A stretch of DNA of 64,000 nt from Saccharofermentans sp. (GTDB lineage: Bacteria > Bacillota > Clostridia > Saccharofermentanales > Saccharofermentanaceae): contig JAIKWL010000023.1 in NCBI GenBank assembly GCA_024684815.1, positions 1-64,000 of the forward strand, given 5' to 3'. Shown here in pieces: positions 18,037 to 27,544 of the stretch; position 1 is the first letter of the stretch, and each line of letters opens with the position of its first letter. The notes below the pieces were generated by a model that was not told the DNA's origin, did no database searches, and worked only from the letters and a program-made list of their open reading frames with translations. A program made the position numbers and the translations under genes.

Positions 18037-20526
18037 TTAGCCTAACAGCACCTCTACCTTATGGGTGTTGCCGTCGCCTGCCACGGGAACGATGCAGCCG
18101 TCCACATCATTTCCGTCAACAGTAAGTTTCTTGACGCCCTTATTAACGTGATCAGGATTCTTGATCGTGATCTCGTATGTGTCACCTCTGAACTGACGTG
18201 TTGCAGTAAATCCGTCCCATGCAGCCGGGATAGAAGGATCTACTCTTAATCCGTCAAATTCAGGCTTAACACCGAGAATATACTGGGAGATTGCGACCAT
18301 GTTCCATGCAGCCGTACCTGTGAGCCAGGAGTTTTTGCCCTGACCGAAGTTCTTTGCATCCTTACCGCCGATCATCTGACCGTAAACATAAGGTTCTGTC
18401 TTGTGGATGTCGGATGTCTCCTCAGTAAATGCCGGAGCGATCTTCGAATAGTATTCGAAAGCCTTGTCTCCTCTTCCGGCATAAGCCTCGGCACATATGA
18501 TCCATGCGTTGTTGTGTGTGAAGATACCTGCGTTCTCCTTGTATCCGCCCGGATATGTGGAGATCTCGCCATACTGGATATAGTACTTTGTGAATGCAGG
18601 ATTATTGAGGACAAGACCAAACTCACAGTTGAGATACTTATCGATCGAGTTAAGTGTCTTAATGTCAGCTCCGACATCCTTGCCGATCTCCGACATAACA
18701 GCGAAGCCCTGGGGCTCGATAAAGATCTTGCCTTCTTCACATTCATGTGAACCCATCTTCTCGCCGTTAGCGTCGTAAGCTCTGAGGAACCACTCGCCGT
18801 CGAATGCGGATTCCATGGTATTCTTCTTCATCTTGTCGATCTCATCCTGAGCCTTTGCTGCTTCATCTGCCTTGCCCAGATGCTCGAGGATACCGACATA
18901 TGCAGGGCCAGTGTATGTGAAGAGTGCGGCAACAAATACAGACTCTGCAACCTTTGAGTAACCGCCTTCTGCTTTGAACTTGGGGTTGGTATATGTCTGG
19001 AAGCTCTCACCGGGAGTATCGGAGAAGCATGAAAGGTTGATGCAGTCATTCCAGTCAGCACGCATTGCAAGAGGAAGTCCGTGAGGTCCAAGATTGTTTA
19101 CGATGTGATAGAAAGAAACATCCAGGTGTTCGAGCATCGTGTGCTTTCCGTCAGGATCGTCATCGAAGGGAACGTTTGCATCGAGGATGGACCAGTCGCC
19201 TGTTTCCTTGATATATGCAGCGACTGAAAGGATCATCCAGAGCGGGTCATCGGAGAAATCGCCGCCGATATCGGCATTGCCCTTCTTTGTAAGAGGCTGG
19301 TACTGGTGATAGCATCCGCCGTCAGAGAGCTGTGTCGAAGCGATATCGATGAGTCTCTCTCTTGCACGTCCGGGGATCTGGTGAACGAAGCCGAGGATAT
19401 CCTGGTTGGAATCTCTGAATCCCATTCCTCTTCCGATACCTGACTCAAAGTAGGATGCGGAACGTGAAAGGTTGAATGTAACCATGCACTGATACTGGTT
19501 CCAGATGTTGACCATGCGGTTGACCTTCTCATCAGGTGTATCAACCTTGAAGATGGAAAGGAGATTGTCCCATGTGGTGCGGAGCTCTGCAAGACCAGCT
19601 GCAACCTTTTCAGGAGTGTTGTACTTCTCGATCATTGCATAAGCCTTCTCCTTGTTGAGGACCCATGTCTCTCTTGTAAGGAGACCTTCAGGCTTTTCAG
19701 AAGCGAACTTCTTATCCTGGGGATTCTCGGCATAGCCGAGGATGTAGATCAATGTCTTTGACTCACCGGGAGCAAGAGTGATCTTCTTATAGTGTGAAGC
19801 GATCGGCGACCATCCGTCTGCAAATGAATCGGATGCCTTGCCTGCCTTAACTGTCTCCGGGTTGTCCCAGCCGTTATAGATGCTTCCGAGGAAAGCATCA
19901 CGGTCAGTATCGTAACCGTCAATATCGTCGTTTACTGTATAGAATGCGTAGTGATTACGTCTGTCTCTGTATTCCGTTACGTGGTAGATCGTTGATCCTT
20001 CGATCTCAACACGTCCCGTCGAGAAATTTCTCTGGAAGTTTGTGCAGTCATCCTGGGCATCCCAGAGACACCACTCGGCCATGGAGAAAAGTGCGAATTC
20101 CTTTGTTTCCTGACCTTCGTTGGTAAGTACGACCTGCTGAACCTCACCGTCATAGTTCTGAGGAACGAAGAATGTAACTTCAGCGCGGAGGCCGTTTTTC
20201 TTGCCGTTGATCACGGTATAGCCCATACCATGGCGGCATTCATATTCATCAAGTTCTGTCTTTACCGGTGACCAGCCGGGATTCCAGATCGTTCCGTTGT
20301 CGTTGATATAGAAATAACGTCCGCCCATATCCAAAGGGACGTTGTTGTAACGGTAACGCGTGATCCTTCTGAGTCTGGCGTCCATGTAGAAACTGTATCC
20401 GCCGGCCGTATTGGAGATCAGAGAGAAGAATCCCTGATTGCCCAGATAATTGATCCATGGATAAGGTGTTTTGGGAGTGTTGATAACGTATTCTTTTTGC
20501 AAGTCATCGAAATGCCCGAATTTCAT
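18037..20526 (-). CDS. GH94 cellobiose phosphorylase
   Basis: 829 residues from the ATG at 20524-20526, which has GGAGG 8 nt upstream; an upstream Met 14 codons earlier lacks a ribosome binding site. It splits cellobiose with phosphate into glucose-1-phosphate and glucose in the cytosol. Family signature sequences: [47 protein letters not shown], the catalytic-acid motif [11 protein letters not shown], and [19 protein letters not shown]. With the adjacent cellodextrin phosphorylase it completes phosphorolytic use of imported cello-oligosaccharides, saving ATP. Confidence 0.93.
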   Translation of the reverse strand: MKFGHFDDLQKEYVINTPKTPYPWINYLGNQGFFSLISNTAGGYSFYMDARLRRITRYRYNNVPLDMGGRYFYINDNGTIWNPGWSPVKTELDEYECRHGMGYTVINGKKNGLRAEVTFFVPQNYDGEVQQVVLTNEGQETKEFALFSMAEWCLWDAQDDCTNFQRNFSTGRVEIEGSTIYHVTEYRDRRNHYAFYTVNDDIDGYDTDRDAFLGSIYNGWDNPETVKAGKASDSFADGWSPIASHYKKITLAPGESKTLIYILGYAENPQDKKFASEKPEGLLTRETWVLNKEKAYAMIEKYNTPEKVAAGLAELRTTWDNLLSIFKVDTPDEKVNRMVNIWNQYQCMVTFNLSRSASYFESGIGRGMGFRDSNQDILGFVHQIPGRARERLIDIASTQLSDGGCYHQYQPLTKKGNADIGGDFSDDPLWMILSVAAYIKETGDWSILDANVPFDDDPDGKHTMLEHLDVSFYHIVNNLGPHGLPLAMRADWNDCINLSCFSDTPGESFQTYTNPKFKAEGGYSKVAESVFVAALFTYTGPAYVGILEHLGKADEAAKAQDEIDKMKKNTMESAFDGEWFLRAYDANGEKMGSHECEEGKIFIEPQGFAVMSEIGKDVGADIKTLNSIDKYLNCEFGLVLNNPAFTKYYIQYGEISTYPGGYKENAGIFTHNNAWIICAEAYAGRGDKAFEYYSKIAPAFTEETSDIHKTEPYVYGQMIGGKDAKNFGQGKNSWLTGTAAWNMVAISQYILGVKPEFDGLRVDPSIPAAWDGFTATRQFRGDTYEITIKNPDHVNKGVKKLTVDGNDVDGCIVPVAGDGNTHKVEVLLG

Positions 20527-20690
20527 GATATATGCCTCCATGAGAAATAGTGATAAATACCACAACATTATAAACTATCACAAAGGTCAATTAAATAAAT
20601 CAAATATGAACATTCTATGTTTTATGTCGTAATTATGTGCGACAATGATCAACTTTCCTTGCGGCATTTTACCGGATAAGACGGCAGCAA

Positions 20691-20735
20691 CAAAAAAAGC
20701 CGCTGCGTTGTGACTCACACATTGCAGCGGCTCTT
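20691..20735 (-). terminator. Terminator after the sugar-binding lipoprotein gene
   Basis: Minus strand stem AGCCGCTGC / GCAGCGGCT with a 17-nt loop followed by TTTTTTTG. It lies 28 nt past the stop of the solute-binding protein and separates it from the cellobiose phosphorylase transcript. A -10-like TATAAT further downstream (about 20564-20569) could start that transcript, but no convincing -35 is present. Confidence 0.9.
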
Positions 20736-20763
20736 GAATTAATACTTATAAAACCTGAAGTGC

Positions 20764-22176
20764 TTATAGCAAGCCTTTCTCACTGAGCTGATCTTCGAGA
20801 GCTTCCTTGGCTTCCTGAACGGATTCGAAAGAACCCTCGCAATAAGGACCGACAACAGAATTGAATGCCTTCTGGAATTCATCCTCATTAACATCAAGAT
20901 TGGAAGCACCGGCTTTTAATGCAGCGTCGAGGAGCACCGGATAAGGATTCTGACCTCCGAGCCACTCCAACGCGAACTTGTCATCAGCTGCGGCAGAAGT
21001 CATAAGCTTGACGTTGTTGACGAACTCTCCGTTATTGACCATGTCCTTGAGGTTATCCTCATTTATGCATACCGCTCTGATAACATCTGCGGAAGTGGCT
21101 TTCTTATCGCAATACTTGGATGCCATAACCCAGGTGCCGCCGTCAAAGTAACTTACCGGAGCCGTGGTCAAACCCCAGTCACCTGCAGTGGGATTGACTG
21201 CGGTACCTTCACCGGGATTAAGACCGAGCTCATATTTTGCAAACTGCAGAGAACCCCAGTATGAGACTACGGATCTGTCAGACATGGAGTCCTTCCATGA
21301 ACTTGACCACTGTTCGGCACGGAAAGTGAGATCTTCCTCATAAAGAGATTTCGCATAATCGAAAAATCCTTCGAGCTGAGGATCGATATTAAGGCTTCCG
21401 TCCATGATCCAGCCTGTCTCACGGGTGCTTAAGAAAGCATTATAGGTCTCTGTATAACCTGATATGAGCTTTACTTCACCTTCGGATGCGGTATTGACGG
21501 TTCTTGCAGCCGCAAGAACAGACTCCCATGTTGCAAAGGAAGCTGCGAGCTCATTCGGATCTGAAGTTCCCAGATACTGTTCGGCAACAGATCTTTCATA
21601 GAAAACTCCGCAAGGGCATGCCTTCCAGGCAAGGCCCTTGATTACATCTTTATCATCACTGGCAAATCTTAATGTGTAATCGAACATGTTTGTCAGCTCG
21701 GCATAATCGATACCCAGATCATTGATGGCGATCGTATTATCCGAAGCAAGATACTTTCTGGCATAGACTTCATCACATGTGAAGATATCAGGTGCCTCAT
21801 TTCCGTCAGAAAGGACGGCATCAAGCTTTTCGGTATAGGAACCGTCATTATTCGATATCTCTATGAAATCGTAATCGTTGGGCGTAATGCCGGCATACTT
21901 TTCGGCAAGTCCGACGAATTCGGTATTGTGACCGTAGATCATCAGTTTGCCGCTGTCCTCGTCTTTAACCTCGGCAACTGTTCTCTCGATATAACCTTCA
22001 ATATCGGGCTGTGATTCCGTTGTCTCCGAGACAGTAGGTGCTGATGTCTGCTCCGTCTCGACAGTCGTCTCATCAGTCCCCGTGGTCGGGTCGACAACGG
22101 GTTGTTCACAGGAGGTTACCGCTCCCGCGATCACAACCGATGACAGCAACAAAGCAAACAGCTTATTTGTCTTCAT
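20764..22176 (-). CDS. Sugar ABC transporter substrate-binding lipoprotein
   Basis: 470 residues. Signal peptide MKTNKLFALLLSSVVIAGAV with lipobox VTSC (Cys near 23), a Thr/Glu-rich linker to about residue 65, then a cluster-1 (UgpB/MalE-like) binding fold: GKLMIYGHNTEF, DIFTCDEVYARKYL, GLAWKACPCGVFYERSVAEQ, YWGSLQFAKYELG. A carbohydrate ligand is inferred from family and from the adjacent GH94 genes (cello-oligosaccharides would fit). No permease or ATPase gene is adjacent, so its partners must be elsewhere. Confidence 0.85.
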   Translation of the reverse strand: MKTNKLFALLLSSVVIAGAVTSCEQPVVDPTTGTDETTVETEQTSAPTVSETTESQPDIEGYIERTVAEVKDEDSGKLMIYGHNTEFVGLAEKYAGITPNDYDFIEISNNDGSYTEKLDAVLSDGNEAPDIFTCDEVYARKYLASDNTIAINDLGIDYAELTNMFDYTLRFASDDKDVIKGLAWKACPCGVFYERSVAEQYLGTSDPNELAASFATWESVLAAARTVNTASEGEVKLISGYTETYNAFLSTRETGWIMDGSLNIDPQLEGFFDYAKSLYEEDLTFRAEQWSSSWKDSMSDRSVVSYWGSLQFAKYELGLNPGEGTAVNPTAGDWGLTTAPVSYFDGGTWVMASKYCDKKATSADVIRAVCINEDNLKDMVNNGEFVNNVKLMTSAAADDKFALEWLGGQNPYPVLLDAALKAGASNLDVNEDEFQKAFNSVVGPYCEGSFESVQEAKEALEDQLSEKGLL

Positions 22177-22300
22177 CCTATTTTTCCCTCACAAATATTT
22201 TTTATATTGGTCAGATGGCATTCTATAACACAATGCACAGAAGTTCAATCACATCTCTATGCAAGTGTTCAAATAAACAAGGGCATTTTTTAGGCAATTT

Positions 22301-23380
22301 TTATAAATCTGTGTCGTCCTGCAATTGCACTACACAAACAGACATGCCGTAACGGTTAAGGAGTTCGGAATATGTATTAATATCAACAACCGTACTGTAG
22401 ATAACACCATCCTTGATGCCGTAAACGGTAGCAAGAGAGTTTTCCACTGCCTTTGTTGTGGCAGGTCCGGGTGCGATATAGATCATTTCAAAATCGGAAG
22501 CAGCAGGGATTTTGGAGTTTTCAACCGTCTCTGTTGTTTCTTCCGTCTCATCTGTCTCTTTGTTAGTTGCAGAATCAATGACAGCCTGTGTCTTAAGGCT
22601 GTTCTCGAGTCCTGCTCTTAAGGTTCTCTCCAAAGCTGAAGGATCGTTGCTTATCGATGCGAAAGTAATGTATTGACCAGTCAGCATGTCAAAGCTTGCA
22701 AAATCGAAAACGGTCTTCGAGTCTTCTTCGGTACCGTCTATCTCATATGACATGAGCACGGATAAAACACGTCCGTTTGTAACGTATTGGAAATCCACAG
22801 TGATACCGTATACTGTCTCAACAACTCCTGTCAGTTTATACTGCGCCTCCGCTTTAGCCGTCATTCTGTTATAAACACCTTCAGCTTCCAGATAAAAACC
22901 GTTGACAATGATATTGATAGAATCCCTGACATTCTCATTTGAAGCTTCAGTTACAACCAGCCGGTTTCCTTCAAAAGCGGCAAGCATATTATTGTCGTCA
23001 TCGGTGTAAGAGCCTTCACCGAATTCCTCTACAGTAACGATAAAAGTATCGGTAAGCTCGATCTCGGTATACTCAGAGAAATCCACTCTCTGAGGAAGCG
23101 GAGTGGGAGAAGGTGTGGGCGTAGCAGAAGGTGTAGGGGTAGCAGTGGGAGCAACCGTTGTCTCCTCTGTTTCAGAAACAGTCGTTTCAGGCTCTGTTTC
23201 CTCTGTCTTAGCAGGAGCCGTTGTTTCTTCAGGCTCCTCGGGCTGGCTCACAAAAGCGTTGCCGAGTTCACTTATTCCCTGTCCGAGTTCATCTGTATTA
23301 ATGGTACATGCGGCAAGGAACGTCGTTGTCATGCCTGCAGAAATCAATAAAGCTACGAGTTTGTTTCCTTCGATTTTCAT
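22301..23380 (-). CDS. Lipoprotein of unknown function with Thr/Glu/Pro linker
   Basis: 359 residues. Signal peptide with lipobox LAAC (Cys near residue 25), then a disordered linker rich in Glu, Thr and Pro (TPTPSATPTPSPTPLP, about residues 80-96) that would span the cell wall, then a folded domain of about 250 residues with a second acidic Thr/Glu stretch (ETDETEETTETVE). The C-terminal part resembles no family I can name. GGAGG precedes the ATG. Its N-terminus resembles that of the sugar-binding lipoprotein next to it. Confidence 0.75.
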   Translation of the reverse strand: MKIEGNKLVALLISAGMTTTFLAACTINTDELGQGISELGNAFVSQPEEPEETTAPAKTEETEPETTVSETEETTVAPTATPTPSATPTPSPTPLPQRVDFSEYTEIELTDTFIVTVEEFGEGSYTDDDNNMLAAFEGNRLVVTEASNENVRDSINIIVNGFYLEAEGVYNRMTAKAEAQYKLTGVVETVYGITVDFQYVTNGRVLSVLMSYEIDGTEEDSKTVFDFASFDMLTGQYITFASISNDPSALERTLRAGLENSLKTQAVIDSATNKETDETEETTETVENSKIPAASDFEMIYIAPGPATTKAVENSLATVYGIKDGVIYSTVVDINTYSELLNRYGMSVCVVQLQDDTDL

Positions 23381-23485
23381 TTTTTCTTACCTCCAAACCT
23401 TATTCGTTGTCTGTATAGATAAAATAATATACTCTGACCGTGCGGAATAAAACCGACAGGATAATTATATCCTACTTTGTTCTCA

Positions 23486-24553
23486 TTAAGGCAAAACGAT
23501 ATTCCCGCTGTTTAATGCCGCCGAGAACACCAGTCCTTTAGCGGAAGTGGCTTTCCTGATAACTATCTGGCCTTCGGAACCTGCAAGAAAAGCAAGTGCC
23601 GTAGCAATATCATTTTTCCTTTCAGGACTGAATGTCATCTCCATCGGAACGGATGCCTTATTGAGCTTATCAGCATCAAAAGATATGACCTCGGCATCGA
23701 GTTCTCCGGCAATGCCCTTTACTATCTCGCTGTCTCTTGCCGAATATGCACAGGCAATCTTACTAACCGCTTTGGGATCAAGAAGATGGTTTACAAGTGA
23801 TTTCCTGATGGCAGGACAGCAGTAACCCGGATCAGTCTTGACCTTTATCTCGATTCCGAGACTTAATATCTTCGGAACAAGGATAAGATTATTCGGATCT
23901 TCCTCATCTCCGAGATAAGTGCATGTGATGAATACAGAGCTTTCAGCCTTTCCTTCCCTGCAGGCCTTATAATGTCTGATAAAATCATCTCTCATGTCAT
24001 ACGGATAGCTGTGAAGTGAATATGTCATCGGATCAATGACAGGGTCAGCGAAAACGACCGGAAGATCCGTATAAACGTCGACCCTTTCACCGGACCTGAT
24101 GCTTGCATTAACCTTTTCGAGGACAGTTCTGTCATTTACGGACATGCCGTAACGTGCAATTATACCGTCCAGATCACCTGTTATACCGTCCTTGCCTTCA
24201 AAGCCCGAAAAACAGAAGGGACCCAGTGCCTTGACTACCGCAGAATAGACTTCATCAGTTCCCTTTTCATATATCTTGCCGCCTCTCCTGATCACAGCGG
24301 CAAAACGTCCTTCGGGAGAAACGGCGATCACAGGCAGATCCCTTGTCTTTTCCGTAATTGTCTCTTCCATGGATCTTATCGCAGCTTCCAGAGGAAGGAT
24401 CATTATGATGGCACATTCCGTCTCACTTTCGGACACGGCAAAACTTCCGGTCATGAGTTCGGTGCCGGTCACATATCTTCCGCCGATCTTGCTTAAGAGT
24501 ATCTGGCCGGTGCTTACAGCTTTGGGAGATTTGCCGTAACAGATGATATACAT
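23486..24553 (-). CDS. CbiG-like protein (divergent cobalt-precorrin 5A hydrolase family)
   Basis: 355 residues. The order of segments matches CbiG: an N-terminal part with LPVIAVSPEGRFAAVI, a linker GDLDGIIARYGMSVNDRTV followed by VNASIRSGERVDVYTD, a middle NNLILVPKILSLGIEIK, and a C-terminal domain with AYSARDSEIVKGIAGEL and a closing IATALAFLAGSEGQIVIRK. The SGHVGGAN motif that is typical of true CbiG is degenerate here (VIRRGGKIYEKG), and there is no other cobalamin gene in the window. It may be a repurposed paralogue. The assignment rests on my reading of motif order only. Confidence 0.6.
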   Translation of the reverse strand: MYIICYGKSPKAVSTGQILLSKIGGRYVTGTELMTGSFAVSESETECAIIMILPLEAAIRSMEETITEKTRDLPVIAVSPEGRFAAVIRRGGKIYEKGTDEVYSAVVKALGPFCFSGFEGKDGITGDLDGIIARYGMSVNDRTVLEKVNASIRSGERVDVYTDLPVVFADPVIDPMTYSLHSYPYDMRDDFIRHYKACREGKAESSVFITCTYLGDEEDPNNLILVPKILSLGIEIKVKTDPGYCCPAIRKSLVNHLLDPKAVSKIACAYSARDSEIVKGIAGELDAEVISFDADKLNKASVPMEMTFSPERKNDIATALAFLAGSEGQIVIRKATSAKGLVFSAALNSGNIVLP

Positions 24554-24612
24554 GCGTCAAGACCACCTTTTAGTTTTACTGTTTTGGTTTTTCTGATATA
24601 ACATTACCACTA

Positions 24613-24641
24613 TTGTTAAGTATTTTATCTCAAAATATAAA
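24613..24641 (+). promoter_or_regulatory. Sigma-A promoter of the hydroxyacid dehydrogenase gene
   Basis: -35 TTGTTA (24613-24618), 17-nt spacer, -10 TATAAA (24636-24641), 24 nt before the ATG, with GGAGG at 24653-24657. On the opposite strand the CbiG-like gene has TGTTATATC as a possible extended -10, so this is a divergent promoter region. Confidence 0.65.
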
Positions 24642-24665
24642 CGAAAGAGCGCGGAGGATTTAAGT

Positions 24666-25640
24666 ATGAAGATAGTTATTCTGGATGGTTCGGCAGCAAA
24701 TCCCGGTGATATCTCCTGGGGAAAACTTGAAGATATGGGAGAAGTCACGGCATACGACTACACATCCCCCGGTCAGCTCATAGAAAGGATGAAGGGAGCA
24801 GAATGCGCCATAACCAACAAGACTGTCTTTGACAAAGATGCTTTCGAACAGCTTCCGGATCTGAAATATATCGGCGTTCTCGCCACAGGTTATAACGTTG
24901 TCGATCTTGAAGCGGCAAAAAAACACGGCATCGTCGTCACAAATGTTCCTGAATACGCTACTTTTGCAACCGCCCAGATGACTATGGCACTTCTCCTGGA
25001 ACTGACAAATCACGTGGGACTTCACACATCATCCGTTATGGACGGCGGCTGGTGCAGATGTCCCCAGTTCTGCTATTTCCTAAAACCGCTTACGGAACTT
25101 GCGGGCAAGACAATGCATATTATCGGTCCCGGTAAGATAGGCAGGCGTGTGGCTCAGATGGCTTCAAGCTTCGGTATGAACGTGACCGCCACACCTCACG
25201 ACACTTCTCTGATCGGCTCGTCTTCAGACATCAACGGCACCACCGCTGTAAGTTTTCTTTCGGCAGAAGAAGGCATTAAAAATGCGGATGTGGTATCACT
25301 TCACTGCCCTCTGACTGAAGACACAAGGGAATTTATCAATAAAGACACTCTGAAACTGTTCAAAAAAGGCGCTTTTCTCATTAACTGTGCCAGAGGTCCG
25401 GTAATAAATGAAAAAGCCGTAAGAGAAGCTTTGGATAACGGTCTTCTGGGAGGATATGGCGCCGACGTGGTCTGCACCGAACCGATGCTTGATACCAACC
25501 CTCTTTTAGGAGCTCCCAACTGCGTGATCACACCTCACATAGCATGGACACCTGTCGAGACCAGGATCCGCCTGATCGATATGGCAGCAGAAAACCTCAA
25601 AGCTTTCCTTGAAGGCGCCCCGATCAATAAAGTGAATTAA
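24666..25640 (+). CDS. D-2-hydroxyacid dehydrogenase (glycerate/hydroxypyruvate type)
   Basis: 324 residues, normal length. NAD-binding motif IIGPGKIGRRVAQ (about residues 153-165), catalytic Arg in NCARGPVI, Glu in DVVCTEPM and His in ITPHIAWTP. It reduces a 2-keto acid to a D-2-hydroxy acid; similarity of motifs such as YATFATAQMTMALLLE suggests the glycerate dehydrogenase (HprA) group, but the substrate is not certain. It stands alone between divergent and convergent neighbours, with its stop codon touching a terminator structure. Confidence 0.9.
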   Translation: MKIVILDGSAANPGDISWGKLEDMGEVTAYDYTSPGQLIERMKGAECAITNKTVFDKDAFEQLPDLKYIGVLATGYNVVDLEAAKKHGIVVTNVPEYATFATAQMTMALLLELTNHVGLHTSSVMDGGWCRCPQFCYFLKPLTELAGKTMHIIGPGKIGRRVAQMASSFGMNVTATPHDTSLIGSSSDINGTTAVSFLSAEEGIKNADVVSLHCPLTEDTREFINKDTLKLFKKGAFLINCARGPVINEKAVREALDNGLLGGYGADVVCTEPMLDTNPLLGAPNCVITPHIAWTPVETRIRLIDMAAENLKAFLEGAPINKVN

Positions 25641-25707
25641 AAAATCCCCTATAACACGCCGAGGGCATCCCGTTAAATCGGAATGCCCTCGACATGGAAT
25701 AAGGGAT
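25639..25707 (-). terminator. Large terminator hairpin shared by convergent genes
   Basis: Inner stem CGAGGGCAT-TCCG / CGGG-ATGCCCTCG (about 25660-25691) is nested in an outer stem ATCCCTTAT / ATAGGGGAT (25644-25652 with 25699-25707). On the minus strand the outer stem is followed by TTTTTT (25638-25644), making a terminator for the membrane-protein gene; on the plus strand it lies directly after the dehydrogenase stop and may serve both. Confidence 0.65.
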
Positions 25708-25807
25708 AGATTAAGAAAATTGTCTTATTTATTCGTATACACATATTCCCCAATATGTATACAGCCTGATTGTAACAAGTGTGAGGTGTTTGGTCAAACA
25801 AATTTTT

Positions 25808-26440
25808 TTATTTTTTGAATGTTTTTAACTGGATTATGAATCCGGCAGTGCAAAACGCCACAACCACAAGCAGTCTGACCAGAGGATACGTTATCAGGAC
25901 ATCAGAACCCAGGATCTGCTGCTGTATATTCTGAGCTTCATCACCTGACAGGAGCACGGACCAGAGGACAGGTGACAAAGCACCCGAAATTATCCTTGCG
26001 CCGATAAAAGCCGTGAAAAGACTGATAGTCCATTTCTGGGCATAGTAGACAATGATGCCTATCAAAACACCGGCAAAGATCCCTGCCCCGCCGGTAAGAA
26101 CGGACCGGAGCACGCTGTTCGATACCCTCTCAAAAAGGAAAAAGAAATCGTCATAGAACCAGAAAGCGCAGATTATGGTAGTTACCGCGATCAAGGCTTT
26201 CATATAAAGCGAAAAAGCCAGGATTCCAAACCCGATCGAGAAAAGGATAAGCACAATGCTTTTTCCGAGCCCGCTCCAGGCAATTCCGAGATTCCCTGTA
26301 ATGCCGATCAGAAAACCGCCGATTATATACCCGGCAACACCACCTGCTATTCCAAGGCAGAGCCTGAACATCTTATAGCCTTCAAAGCACATAAGGCAGC
26401 CGGCCAAAAGTCCCAGAACCGTGATCACTATATCAGACAA
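25808..26440 (-). CDS. Multi-pass membrane protein, DUF4203-like
   Basis: 210 residues with about seven hydrophobic helices and Gly-rich packing (GIAGGVAGYIIGGFLIG; GAGIFAGVLIGIIVYYAQKW). The pattern resembles the DUF4203/TM198-like domain; function unknown. The start is a TTG at 26438-26440, overlapping the dus stop in the 8-nt string TTGTCTGA; the next in-frame starts would cut into the first helix. Translation coupled to dus is likely. Confidence 0.7.
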   Translation of the reverse strand: MSDIVITVLGLLAGCLMCFEGYKMFRLCLGIAGGVAGYIIGGFLIGITGNLGIAWSGLGKSIVLILFSIGFGILAFSLYMKALIAVTTIICAFWFYDDFFFLFERVSNSVLRSVLTGGAGIFAGVLIGIIVYYAQKWTISLFTAFIGARIISGALSPVLWSVLLSGDEAQNIQQQILGSDVLITYPLVRLLVVVAFCTAGFIIQLKTFKK

Positions 26441-27434
26441 GTTCCAATATCTCCTTTATCTCATCCTCTTTTGTTGCACTGACCAGCCTGACTTTCATTA
26501 CCGCCGATCCGGGAATACCCTTAATATAGTATGGCATAACACTCCTGAATTCCCTTACGGCAACTTCTTCGGGCAGGTATTTGAGCCTTCCCTCCAGTTC
26601 CCTCAGAAGCATCTTTTTTCTGGCCTGTTCATCAGGCGGATCCGGCATTTCTTTCCCTGAAAGGCCTGATGTGATCTGTTCGAAGATCCACGGATTTCCT
26701 CTGGCTGCCCTGCCGATCATGATACCGTCACATCCGGTCTGCCCGATCATTCTTTTGGCACTTTCAACATCATGTATATCACCGTTTGCATAGAACGGAA
26801 TATCAAAATCCCTTACAGCCTCTCTCATAACGGCGATCGCCCGGATTGAACTTTCCCCGTGATACATCTGAGGTCTGGTCCTTCCGTGAACACAGAGCAT
26901 ATCACATCCCGCATCAGCCAAAGCTCTGGCAAAATCAGGCTTTCCGCAATCTTCAGCGTTATATCCGGTCCTGGTCTTGACGGTTACGGGAACCGGACGC
27001 CCGGCGCCTTCCAAAGTCCTTTTACATGCTCTGACAATGGATGCCGCTCTTTCCGGATCTTCCATAAGAGCACTCCCGGAACCGGTCTTTATTACCTTGG
27101 GGACCGGACAACCCATGTTTATGTCAATGATCGATACTTCTTTAAGAACGGGAGTATCCATGATGGTCTCTATCGCAGCGGAAAAATCATCCGGCTCGCT
27201 TCCGAAAAGCTGAATAGCGGTAATTCCTTCCTCTTCCGGAGAGATCCTCATATACCGAAGACTCTTTCCGACACCGTTATACCTTATCGATCTGGCACTG
27301 ACGAGTTCAGTGGGGCAGTACCCTGCTCCCATACCGTTACAGATGATCCTGAACGGCAGACTGCTTATGCCCGCCATAGGACTTAAAGACACCGGGTTTT
27401 GAATCTGTATCTCACCGATACTAATCGATTTCAT
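26433..27434 (-). CDS. dus: tRNA-dihydrouridine synthase
   Basis: A 333-residue FMN-dependent TIM-barrel enzyme reducing uridines in tRNA D-loops. Signature: LSPMAGISSLPFR near residue 17, catalytic Cys in DINMGCPVPKV (about residue 106), VKTRTGY, VHGRTRPQMYHG, NGDIHD and MIGRAARGNPWIF. The length fits DusB. The ribosome binding site AGGAG precedes the ATG. It is divergent from the COG0523 gene at 27545. Confidence 0.96.
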   Translation of the reverse strand: MKSISIGEIQIQNPVSLSPMAGISSLPFRIICNGMGAGYCPTELVSARSIRYNGVGKSLRYMRISPEEEGITAIQLFGSEPDDFSAAIETIMDTPVLKEVSIIDINMGCPVPKVIKTGSGSALMEDPERAASIVRACKRTLEGAGRPVPVTVKTRTGYNAEDCGKPDFARALADAGCDMLCVHGRTRPQMYHGESSIRAIAVMREAVRDFDIPFYANGDIHDVESAKRMIGQTGCDGIMIGRAARGNPWIFEQITSGLSGKEMPDPPDEQARKKMLLRELEGRLKYLPEEVAVREFRSVMPYYIKGIPGSAVMKVRLVSATKEDEIKEILELV

Positions 27435-27544
27435 TAAAACTCCTAAAAATAAAATATACTATGGATAGATTTTATATCTTTTTCTTGCTTGAAATAATAA
27501 CAAATCAGGGACAAAATAATATCTGTTAACGAGGTGAACTGTTT

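Noticed and set aside
20569..20660. CcpA (cre) site upstream of cellobiose phosphorylase
   Set aside because: The region has a TATAAT-like -10 but no sequence near the cre consensus was found.
22038..22352. 104-residue plus-strand frame over the lipoprotein signal regions
   Set aside because: It is the antisense shadow of the Thr/Glu-rich linker and signal peptide; no start signals.
27435..27544. Zur box before the COG0523 genes
   Set aside because: No palindrome close to the Bacillus Zur operator could be found in this spacer, so zinc control is left as an untested idea.
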